A DNA stretch of 64,000 nucleotides from Natronoglycomyces albus (GTDB lineage Bacteria > Actinomycetota > Actinomycetes > Mycobacteriales > Micromonosporaceae), in NCBI RefSeq assembly GCF_016925535.1, contig NZ_CP070496.1, positions 1,550,001 to 1,614,000 on the forward strand, written 5' to 3'. This document shows, in pieces, positions 9,183 to 16,988 of the stretch. The notes beneath the pieces were generated by a model that did not search any database, was not told where the DNA came from, and saw only the letters and a list, made by a program, of their open reading frames with translations. The translations under genes and the position numbers were made by a program. Numbering within the stretch: the first letter of the stretch is position 1; each line of letters starts with the position of its first letter.

Positions 9183-10288
9183 GCGAGAACAAAAAAGACT
9201 CCGAACGCGTCGACCTCAACGACCCGAAGCTGACTCGCTTCGATATTTACAAAGAGGCGCTACGCAAAGACGACATCGAAATCCTCCACTACGAGCCGCG
9301 GTTCCCCACTCCGGGTACCAAAGAAGAAAAGCGGATGGAACGCATCGTCGCGATGATGTTCGTCCTGGCTGGCCTCTTCGCTCTCGGTTTCGTCGCCGTC
9401 ATGGCCTTTTGGCCCTGGGAGTACCCGGGCGAGGTCACCGGCTGGGACGCGTGGTTCAAGTGGCAAACGCCGATGCTCGGTATCACGTTGGGTCTGTCGC
9501 TGGCGTTCTTTGGTATTGGCATCCTGACCTGGGCCAAGAAGCTACTCCCGGTTGAGGAGTTCGTACAGGACCGCCACGATGGTGGTTCCTCTATGGAAGA
9601 CCGGAAGCTGGCCGAGGCCACGATCTACAACATGACCGAGGACATTGGCCTCAAGCGTCGTCCGCTGCTGAAGAAGGCATTCCTCTTCGGCGCGGCCCCG
9701 CTGGGCTTGGCCGCGGTGGCTCCGCTGGGTGGTCTCATCAAGGACCCGGGTGACTCGCTGACCAAAACCGGCTTTCACCCCGACCACAACGATGGCCAGC
9801 CTGTTCGCCTCATGAACATGGACGGATCGCAGTTGCGTCCGGACATGGTTTCGGTCGGGGGTCAGGTAACCGCATTCCCTGCCATCCCGGGGGGCGCGAC
9901 CAACAAGTACGCCAACTCCTCGACTCTGCTGATTCACCTGCGTGACGATGACGCGGCCGAACTGCGTGAGAACCTTTACCCGATGTACAGGGACGCTGAT
10001 GCGGTGTGGGGCAACTTTGTGGCCTACTCCAAGATCTGCACCCACGTGGGCTGTCCGGCGAGCCTGTACGAGCAGCACACGCACCGGTTGCTGTGCCCTT
10101 GCCACCAGTCGCAGTTCAACGTGGTTGACAACGCCGCCCCGGTCTTTGGGCCAGCCGCGCGCCACCTACCGATGCTGCCGATCTCGGTGGATGAAGAAGG
10201 TTACTTCTACGCCACTCAGGACTACCTGATTCCGGTCGGCCCGGCGTATTGGAACCGCCCGTCGCTACCTGAGGAGGTCGAAGAATGA
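9179..10288 (+). CDS. qcrA: Rieske iron-sulfur protein of the bcc complex
   Basis: 369 aa. Three membrane helices in the first half (near 55-75, 95-120 and 160-180), then a Rieske domain with the 2Fe-2S ligands 'CTHVGC' and 'CPCHQS' near residues 285-310. Actinobacterial QcrA is longer than mitochondrial Rieske protein because of the extra helices, as here. GTG start overlaps the qcrC stop (GTGA), and the gene overlaps qcrB by four bases (ATGA), so the three genes are translationally coupled. Confidence 0.96.
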   Translation: MSENKKDSERVDLNDPKLTRFDIYKEALRKDDIEILHYEPRFPTPGTKEEKRMERIVAMMFVLAGLFALGFVAVMAFWPWEYPGEVTGWDAWFKWQTPMLGITLGLSLAFFGIGILTWAKKLLPVEEFVQDRHDGGSSMEDRKLAEATIYNMTEDIGLKRRPLLKKAFLFGAAPLGLAAVAPLGGLIKDPGDSLTKTGFHPDHNDGQPVRLMNMDGSQLRPDMVSVGGQVTAFPAIPGGATNKYANSSTLLIHLRDDDAAELRENLYPMYRDADAVWGNFVAYSKICTHVGCPASLYEQHTHRLLCPCHQSQFNVVDNAAPVFGPAARHLPMLPISVDEEGYFYATQDYLIPVGPAYWNRPSLPEEVEE

Positions 10289-11859
10289 AGCGCCGTAAGT
10301 TCGACGCTGCCGCAGCCCCTCAGAAGGTAGGCGGTGCACTGGACGACCGTTTCAAGCTCGCTACGCCCACGCGTAACGTGATGAACAAGGTCTTCCCCGA
10401 CCACTGGTCGTTCCTGCTCGGTGAGATCGCGCTGTTCTCGTTTATCATCTTGCTGTTGACCGGTACGTTCGTCGCGATCTTCTTCGAGCCGTCGATGGCT
10501 CACGTGGCATACGACGGTGTCTACACGCCACTGCGTGGTGTGGAGATGTCGAAGGCCTACGAGTCCACGTTGAATCTCTCCTTCGAGGTTCGCGGCGGTC
10601 TCATCATGCGGCAGATGCACCACTGGTCGGCACTGCTGTTCGTGGCCGCCATCATCGTGCACATGTGCCGTGTGTTCTTCACCGGCGCCTTCCGTAAGCC
10701 CCGTGAACTCAACTGGGTCATCGGTGTACTGCTCTTCTGGATCGCCTTCATCGAAGGCTTCATCGGCTACTCGCTGCCGGACGACGCCCTGTCAGGTACG
10801 GGTCTTCGTATCGCAGAAGGCATGATCCAGTCGGTGCCGCTTATCGGATCGTGGGCCTCGGCCGCCGTCTTCGGTGGACCGTTCCCGGGAGATCAAATCA
10901 TCACCCGGTTCTATATCGCCCACGTGTTCATCTTGCCGCTGATCATGCTGGCGCTCATCGCCATACACGTTGGTCTGGTCTTCGCGCAGAAGCACACCCA
11001 GTGGCCTGGCCCGGGACGTACCGAGCACAACGTGGTCGGTTACCGCATGTTCCCCAACTACGCAGCCAAGCAGGGCGGGTTCTTCATGCTGGTCTTCGCC
11101 GTGACGGCGTTGATGTCCGGCATATTCCAGATCAACCCAGTGTGGCTGCTGGGGCCATATGAGGCCGCCGTTGTGTCCTCAGGTACCCAGCCAGACTTTT
11201 ATGTCATGTTCATGGAGGGATTGATCCGAGTCTTCCCAGCCTGGGAGTTCAGAACGGACTTCTTCGTACTTCCAGGGATCTTCTGGCCAGGCGTGGCGGC
11301 GATGGGTGTGTTCATGCTCTTGCCCATGGCGTATCCATGGCTGGAAAGATGGATGAAGAAGGATCGGGCGCACCACAACCTGCTGGACCGTCCGCGCGAC
11401 GTTCCGGTTCGCACCGGTCTGGGCGCCATGGCCGCCACCTTCTGGGTCATCGGTGTTGTCTCCGGCGCCAACGACGTGTTCGCCGAGCGCTTCGACATCA
11501 GCCTGAACGCAATGACTTGGGCCGGACGTATTGGCATCATTGTGCTGCCGGTCGCGGCGTACTTCATAGCGCACCGCATCTGTCTGGGTCTGCAACAGCA
11601 CGACCGTGAGGTGTTGGCACATGGCATCGAGACAGGCATCATGATGCGTGACCCGGATGGCCGCTTCTACGAGTTGCACCAGCCGCTGGCCGAGCCCGAC
11701 GAGCACGGTCACACGGACTTGGAGTACAACGGCTGGGTAGTGCCGAAACGCATGAACCGAGTCGGGGCTCTTGAGGCGCGGCCGAAGGGCTTCTTCAAAT
11801 CTCTGGAAGAGGACGACGACTCCGATTCTTCGCGTCAGATTGGCTCCGGTAAGAAGTAG
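10285..11859 (+). CDS. qcrB: cytochrome b of the bcc complex
   Basis: 524 aa with about eight to nine membrane helices. Haem-b region residues appear in 'RQMHHWSALLFVAAIIVHMCRVFFTG' territory (near 110-135) and in 'IAHVFILPLIMLALIAIHV' (near 210-230); the quinol-site 'GPYE' (PEWY-equivalent) variant is at about 290. The charged, soluble C-terminal tail (430-524) is typical for actinobacteria. Last gene of qcrCAB, followed by a strong terminator. It is the target class of imidazopyridine drugs in mycobacteria (established knowledge). Confidence 0.96.
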   Translation: MKRRKFDAAAAPQKVGGALDDRFKLATPTRNVMNKVFPDHWSFLLGEIALFSFIILLLTGTFVAIFFEPSMAHVAYDGVYTPLRGVEMSKAYESTLNLSFEVRGGLIMRQMHHWSALLFVAAIIVHMCRVFFTGAFRKPRELNWVIGVLLFWIAFIEGFIGYSLPDDALSGTGLRIAEGMIQSVPLIGSWASAAVFGGPFPGDQIITRFYIAHVFILPLIMLALIAIHVGLVFAQKHTQWPGPGRTEHNVVGYRMFPNYAAKQGGFFMLVFAVTALMSGIFQINPVWLLGPYEAAVVSSGTQPDFYVMFMEGLIRVFPAWEFRTDFFVLPGIFWPGVAAMGVFMLLPMAYPWLERWMKKDRAHHNLLDRPRDVPVRTGLGAMAATFWVIGVVSGANDVFAERFDISLNAMTWAGRIGIIVLPVAAYFIAHRICLGLQQHDREVLAHGIETGIMMRDPDGRFYELHQPLAEPDEHGHTDLEYNGWVVPKRMNRVGALEARPKGFFKSLEEDDDSDSSRQIGSGKK

Positions 11860-11897
11860 CAACATTCATGAGGCCGACAGTATGGCCACATGAGAGT

Positions 11898-11948
11898 GCC
11901 GGTGGCGCATGACCCTCAGGGTCATGCGCCACCGGCGTTATGTTGTCT
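11898..11948 (+). terminator. intrinsic terminator of the qcr operon
   Basis: A perfect 18-bp stem (11898-11915 with 11919-11936) with a three-base loop, followed by a T-rich tail (GTTATGTTGTCTTT). It lies 39 bases after the qcrB stop and could also serve the convergent peptide gene. Confidence 0.88.
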
Positions 11949-11964
11949 TTCGGGGTAATCGCTA

Positions 11965-12411
11965 CTAGCTGAAGTCTTTGGAGCCAAAGGTGACGCCAGG
12001 CGCGAACTGTTCGTGGCCCGTGCTGTCGCTCTCGGCGCCGGTTGCGCGTTCACCTTGGTTGGAACCGGGCCGGAACCAGTTGAAGCACATACACTTCTGT
12101 CCATTGCAATAGCCGCTGTCGTAACCACCCCGTTTGCATCCTCCATGACACATGATGGGGAAATGTGGGCAGGCCGCGACCTCGGGATAGCGGGCGTTGT
12201 CGAATGAGGGGCAGGTGAGCATCCTTTCGGTTTCGGCCGACAACGTTATCTCTGAGGTGCTTTGCGGGGTCTCGATGGCAAGGTTGGCCGTCTCCGGGAG
12301 CGGTTCGAGGTCAACTCCAGTGTCCGTGGACGTGGCTGCGGCGAAGGTAGCTGAGGCGGCGACGGCGAGCACGGCCGTCAGCAACGTGGTCACCCAAAGC
12401 GTCTTGAACAT
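11965..12411 (-). CDS. secreted cysteine-rich peptide with defensin-like (CS-alpha-beta) motif
   Basis: 148 aa. Residues 1-26 form a signal peptide (MFKT, hydrophobic core, AAA-type cleavage region). About 27-64 is an acidic Thr/Ser/Glu-rich segment that could be a propeptide. Residues 81-109 carry the spacing C-x6-C-x3-C-x9-C-x4-C-x-C (C81, C88, C92, C102, C107, C109) with 'CHGGC', 'SGYCNG' and 'KCMC'. This is the cysteine-stabilised alpha-beta pattern of mollusc, insect and fungal defensins. A seventh cysteine, C67, is extra. A hydrophilic tail follows (110-148). The ATG at 12411 has an AAGGGGG ribosome site. It is monocistronic, with no processing or immunity gene adjacent. The fold is inferred from the motif only; a non-antimicrobial disulfide-rich protein is the alternative. 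Confidence 0.75.
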   Translation of the reverse strand: MFKTLWVTTLLTAVLAVAASATFAAATSTDTGVDLEPLPETANLAIETPQSTSEITLSAETERMLTCPSFDNARYPEVAACPHFPIMCHGGCKRGGYDSGYCNGQKCMCFNWFRPGSNQGERATGAESDSTGHEQFAPGVTFGSKDFS

Positions 12412-12793
12412 GGTTGCCCCCTTGTGGGAGATAGCGTGCGACTGGCGTGATCGCTCCGGTGCGTACGATCAGCGCGGAGGACATTCGCCTCGGCCCAGGT
12501 GCTGATGGTCCGTGGCGAGGCGAGGTTCTCAGTGGCGGCTGACGTGTTATCCAAGTGACAAGAAAATAGTGAAATCATCGCTTATTGTGCATTTAGTCTA
12601 AAGTTCAGCGCTCTAGGTTTCTGTTTAACCGCATAGGGTAATGGTATGTGTCGGATTTCCGACAATTTAAGGGGCGCAAGAATATTCGAACGCCTGACAT
12701 GAGGTAGCGGATGACCTAGTGCCGCACGAGGCGGCTGTGTTGCCAGTGGCGCGAGGGGTGAGCGTGGTCGGACTCGCCATATCTGGCTCAGAA
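12412..12793. promoter_or_regulatory. upstream region of the defensin-like gene, with a perfect palindrome
   Basis: About 380 bases, AT-richer than its surroundings at 12545-12680. A perfect inverted repeat, TGTCGGA-TT-TCCGACA, lies at 12649-12664 and looks like a dimeric regulator's operator. It is 240 bases from the peptide start and about 130 bases beyond the end of the RSH gene, so its target is uncertain. No other gene seen. Confidence 0.45.
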
Positions 12794-14926
12794 CTAATAC
12801 CGGTCCACAGTGGTGATCAGTTGAGTGGCGATCTTCTCGGGATCTTCCTGTAGCCGAGCCATTGCCAGGTACAGTGCGTCAACGTCGGGATACCCCAGGG
12901 AAGCGGCAACCCCCGCTAGAGGGCGCTCGGTTGCGAGCCCGCGCCCGCGTGCCATGATCTCGTGCCACAGCAATGCCTTGCCTTCGTGCTTTTCCTCTTC
13001 CAGACGAGGGGCGGGAATATCCACAAAGGCGGGACGCCGGGTTGCGGAAGAAGGAGAGACCCTCGACTTTCGCCTGTTTGTCTTGGAAGTCCAAACAGCA
13101 CTGTCCGGGGCACTGCCCGGCTGTGTGGACAAGCCCTGTTTGGAGTCGTTTGCACTATGCGGCGCATGGGATTCAGGATTCTCACCGCTGGGGGCTGCGC
13201 CACGATCGTTATCGGACGGAGGCGCCGCAAGGGAGGGTGCAGCTGGGAGCTCAGAGGTGTCAGCACTTGTGCCCGCTTGTCGGTTCCCCTCGGAGGAGGG
13301 CTCAAGCGGCCCTTTTGCCTGTTCGGGCACCCGAGTGGGTATATCGTCCCAGCCTTCCAAAAGTGCCGGAGGCGTCTCCTCATCTACCGCGAACGGATCT
13401 AGGTCGGGGTCGTACTCCCCGAACAGCTCCGATTCCTCCAGTCGCAGGCGATGTTGCCGGTCAAACCATTCGTTAATGTGCAGATGCGCGGCCGGGGTCT
13501 TGGCGGACAGCAGCCACTCTTGTGAGGGCCCGTGCGCTCGTCCGTTACTGAGGACCAAGTCAACCAAGTCGCCATCGTGCAAAGTTTGGGTCAGACAAAC
13601 GAGGCTGCCATTGACATACGCGGCGACCAAGCGGTGTCCTTGCTCTGGGCCCCCGGCATAGGCCATGTCGATCGGGGTCGATCCTTTTGGAATGAGCACC
13701 TGCTTGCCTTCACGGCTAAAGACAAGCATCTCTTGGTCGGCTAGGTCAGAGCGCAGCGAGTCGAGGAAGACATCGGAGTCCACCACTCCGCGCTGCCACT
13801 CCAATAGCCGCCGCAACCAAGGCAACTGCTGCTCCCACAGCCGTTCGGTGCCATTGTGGGACCTAATCTGGGCTACGATGCCCAGCTCCGCCAGGCGGTG
13901 CATCTCGTCGGTCCGGATCAAGAAGTCGATGGGGGCATCCCTGGGGCCCATCACTGTCGTGTGCAGCGACTGATACAGATTGAACTTCTTGGCCGCGACG
14001 AAATCGCGAAACTTCGAGTCCTTGGGCTGCCATAGCGAGTGGATCGCGCCCATCGCCGCGTAACAGTCGGTGGTCTTTCCGTTGACAACCACGACCACGC
14101 GAGGCGGATCATGTGGTTTGCGCGAACCAGACTTTTCCATTTCCCGATACACCGAATACGGGTGGCGAGGGCGATCCAATAGTTTTGCGTTCACCTTGAA
14201 CCTGCGCAGGGTGCGACGCAGACGTGGTATCAGCTCCGATACCTGCCGATTGCGCTCCGAGGAATCGGCCAAGTACTCGGTGATCTCACCGTAGAGCTCC
14301 GGCTCCAGCGTCTGGAGGACCAAGTCTTCAAGTTCGCGCTTGATGATGTATAGACCCAGCCGGTCGGCCAGCGGAATCAGGACTTCCTTGGTCGCGTTCG
14401 CGATCCGAATTTGGCTGGGGCGCGATTTGAACTTCAACGTGCGCATATTGTGGAGGCGATCGGCCAGTTTGATGATCGGTACGCGAATGTCCTGCCCGGC
14501 GGCAACCAGCAACTTGCGCCACGTCTCGGCTTCCGCCGCGTCGCCCAGATGGATCTTGTCAAGTTTCGTGACGCCGTCGACCATCACCGAGATCTCCGAA
14601 CCGAAGTCAGCCCGCAACCGCTCCAGCGTATAGCTCGTGTCCTCGACCGTGTCGTGCAGCAGCGCGGCCGCGACAGTGGGGGAGTCGAGACCCAGGCGCG
14701 CCAGAATGGTCGCGACCTCGATCGGGTGGGTGATGTATGGCTCGCCGGATTTACGCCCCTGGCCCCGGTGCATCTGCTCAGCGATGCGATACGCCCGGCG
14801 AACTAGCAAGATATCGGGCTGGGGGTAATTCGCGCGGTGGGCAGACTCCAATTCGGCAACTCGCCCAGCCAGGTCCCACCGGTCGTCGTTTTTGGCCGTT
14901 CGCGCTGTCCACCATGCTCGCAACAT
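12794..14926 (-). CDS. RelA/SpoT homologue (RSH) with intact hydrolase and altered synthetase
   Basis: 710 aa. The HD hydrolase domain (about 40-200) keeps its metal site: 'HRGQGRKSGEPYITHP' and H91-D92...E95-D96 in 'LLHDTVED'. The (p)ppGpp synthetase-like domain (about 245-355) keeps 'YQSLHTT' but departs from consensus elsewhere: the catalytic-strand region reads 'HDPPRVVVVV', the 'ExQIRT' glutamate is Asp (D334, 'DFLIRT'), and 'AAH' is 'VAQ'. A TGS domain lies at about 398-460, then a disordered Pro/Ser/Glu-rich linker (500-640) and a helical end, with no ACT domain. It resembles the second RSH of Streptomyces (RshA type). It is likely a (p)ppGpp hydrolase; whether it synthesises is unclear. 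A GGAGG site precedes the ATG. Confidence 0.88.
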   Translation of the reverse strand: MLRAWWTARTAKNDDRWDLAGRVAELESAHRANYPQPDILLVRRAYRIAEQMHRGQGRKSGEPYITHPIEVATILARLGLDSPTVAAALLHDTVEDTSYTLERLRADFGSEISVMVDGVTKLDKIHLGDAAEAETWRKLLVAAGQDIRVPIIKLADRLHNMRTLKFKSRPSQIRIANATKEVLIPLADRLGLYIIKRELEDLVLQTLEPELYGEITEYLADSSERNRQVSELIPRLRRTLRRFKVNAKLLDRPRHPYSVYREMEKSGSRKPHDPPRVVVVVNGKTTDCYAAMGAIHSLWQPKDSKFRDFVAAKKFNLYQSLHTTVMGPRDAPIDFLIRTDEMHRLAELGIVAQIRSHNGTERLWEQQLPWLRRLLEWQRGVVDSDVFLDSLRSDLADQEMLVFSREGKQVLIPKGSTPIDMAYAGGPEQGHRLVAAYVNGSLVCLTQTLHDGDLVDLVLSNGRAHGPSQEWLLSAKTPAAHLHINEWFDRQHRLRLEESELFGEYDPDLDPFAVDEETPPALLEGWDDIPTRVPEQAKGPLEPSSEGNRQAGTSADTSELPAAPSLAAPPSDNDRGAAPSGENPESHAPHSANDSKQGLSTQPGSAPDSAVWTSKTNRRKSRVSPSSATRRPAFVDIPAPRLEEEKHEGKALLWHEIMARGRGLATERPLAGVAASLGYPDVDALYLAMARLQEDPEKIATQLITTVDRY

Positions 14927-15090
14927 GTCGCCTCCGCAACCCAGGACGGATTTTTCCCAGACCGATCAAGGCCTGGCCTTGAGACTGACTCACGGGTCTA
15001 CCCGAGCAAGCCTCTCCGTTAGCTAATTGCCCGATTCTATGTGACTAACGACTCGTAACGTCGATCGATACCGTCTGATATTAGAAATTA

Positions 15091-16827
15091 TCAATGTCGG
15101 ATTTGTGGCCGTGCAACCTGCATTTGGTCGGCCAGCGCCGCATGACGCCCGGCGCTGTCGACAGGAGTGTGCCAGGGTTTCTCGATGTACACCAGTCGTA
15201 CCTGCGGCTCTTCGAGCCATTTCAGCAATAGGTGAGCCTCGCTCGCGTGTGCGCCGTCAACGATGCGGTCTGTGCGCTCCGTATCGGCCGCGTCTAGGCG
15301 CATCTGTTCGATCAAAGGCATGGGGTTGTGGCGCGGCGGAGTACGCACGGCTGCGGCTAGGCGGCCGCAACGGATCAGCGCGACGTCCCAGCCTCCTTTT
15401 GCTACGGGTGCGGCGGCGATCATTTCACCGGTGGCGACTAGTTGACGTAGCCGCTGCGTGGACCATACGGTTCGCAGGAGGGTTCCAAGGTGGTCGCGGT
15501 GGTTCGCGGCCTCCTCAAAACGTTCCTCCGCGGCCAATTCTTCGATGCGGTGGGTGATGGCCGCGATGGCGTCGGCGGGGTCGCCAGTGAGCGATTGCCC
15601 GACGTGCTCGACTAGCTGTGCGTACTGTGCGGGCGTGACGCGAAGCTGGCATGGCTCGGGGCATTTGCCGATCTGGCCCAGGACGCATGTCGGGCTGGTC
15701 TTGGTGGGGGAAAGTTTCGTGCGGCACTGGCGCAGCGTGAAGGCCGTGTGCAGCGCCGCGATGCTGGCATGGGCTGCCTGGCTGGCGATGGGGCCAATGG
15801 CGAGATCCTGGTGGCTCTCAGGCGGTTTCCGGGCCACCGTCAGCCGCGGGTAGGTCTCCTCGGTAAGGCGTATCCAACGTCGACGTTCGGGATTTTTTTG
15901 TGCCCGGTTGTAGGGGGGCCTCCCGGTGTGAATCATGCGCAGTTCTTTGATCGAGGCCTCGAGTCGGTGAGCGCAGGGGATCGCTTCGATCCGTTCGGTG
16001 GAGGCGATCATGTCCCGCATGCGTGAGCGGTTCTCCCCGGCGGAGAAATAGCTGCGGACACGGGTCGCGATGTTGCCCGCGAGGCCCACATAGAGGGCTC
16101 GGTCCTCCGCGTCGCGGAAGACATATACCCCGGGCCGATGTGGCAGCGCCTCAGCTAGGTGACGCTTGCTTTGCTGCACTTTGGACGGTATGGCCCGATT
16201 GAATTCCGCCAGCTCGGTGTCGGTGAGCACCCCGTGTCCAGCGGCCCGCTCTAGCAGCCCGTGCAACACGGTGACGGTGGCGCGGGCATCGTCGAGGGCC
16301 CGGTGGTTGGGTGTGGTGCGGGAGCCAAACAACCGCGCGAGGGTGCGCAGCCGCCGGTTGGGCACTTCTGATTTGTCCGTGAGTTTGCGGGCCAAAGCGA
16401 CTGTGTCGATGACGGGTGGGCGTGGCCAGGGCAACTTGGTGTATTGGCAAGCGTGGCGCAGGAACCCAATATCGAATCCGGCGTTGTGGGCCACCCAGGT
16501 CGTGCCAGCGGCGAATTCCAAGAATGAGGGCAGGACATCACCGATGTCGGGCGCGTTCGCGACCATGTCGTCGGAAATGCCGGTGAGGCGGGTAATGCGG
16601 GGATGAATCGGCTCGTGTGGGTTGACCAGAGTGGAGAACTCGGCGATGACGGAACCGCCGCGTACCTTGACCGCGCCGATTTCGGTGATGCCGCAGGCGT
16701 CGGCGGCGAGACCGGTAGTTTCGAGGTCCACGACGGTGAACGTCACGTCCTCCAACGGTGTCCCTAGGTCGTACAAGGTCGGTGCGTGGTCGGCGGTCGG
16801 GTTTGCGTTGGCCCGCGTGTCCACCAT
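15091..16827 (-). CDS. DEDD 3'-5' exonuclease fused to a UvrC-type GIY-YIG nuclease
   Basis: 578 aa. Residues about 28-190 are a DnaQ/epsilon-like exonuclease: 'VVDLETTGL' (D, E), 'AHNAGFDIGFL' (second D) and 'HRALDDARAT' (H, D). From about 220 comes a GIY-YIG domain ('PGVYVFRDAEDRALYVGLA', 'RVRSYF'), then a UvrC-like cysteine segment ('CVLGQIGKCPEPC') and a UVR-like helical part near 430. The whole fusion is widespread in actinobacteria (the mycobacterial gene beside the qcr region) and probably takes part in nucleotide excision or structure-specific repair. Exact substrate unknown. ATG at 16827. Confidence 0.9.
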   Translation of the reverse strand: MVDTRANANPTADHAPTLYDLGTPLEDVTFTVVDLETTGLAADACGITEIGAVKVRGGSVIAEFSTLVNPHEPIHPRITRLTGISDDMVANAPDIGDVLPSFLEFAAGTTWVAHNAGFDIGFLRHACQYTKLPWPRPPVIDTVALARKLTDKSEVPNRRLRTLARLFGSRTTPNHRALDDARATVTVLHGLLERAAGHGVLTDTELAEFNRAIPSKVQQSKRHLAEALPHRPGVYVFRDAEDRALYVGLAGNIATRVRSYFSAGENRSRMRDMIASTERIEAIPCAHRLEASIKELRMIHTGRPPYNRAQKNPERRRWIRLTEETYPRLTVARKPPESHQDLAIGPIASQAAHASIAALHTAFTLRQCRTKLSPTKTSPTCVLGQIGKCPEPCQLRVTPAQYAQLVEHVGQSLTGDPADAIAAITHRIEELAAEERFEEAANHRDHLGTLLRTVWSTQRLRQLVATGEMIAAAPVAKGGWDVALIRCGRLAAAVRTPPRHNPMPLIEQMRLDAADTERTDRIVDGAHASEAHLLLKWLEEPQVRLVYIEKPWHTPVDSAGRHAALADQMQVARPQIRH

Positions 16828-16988
16828 CTAGTGCCGCCCTCCTAGCGCCCGACGTGGCCGTCGGCGCATCGATTGGGGTAATCCACGCGGCCAGCCTAAG
16901 TTCTCAGTCTGACACTTTTGGGCGGGGATGACTGTTCGAGACGTTTGTTCAGGTAGTCGGTAGGTGGTGGTTGGGAGAGATCGGTCGC

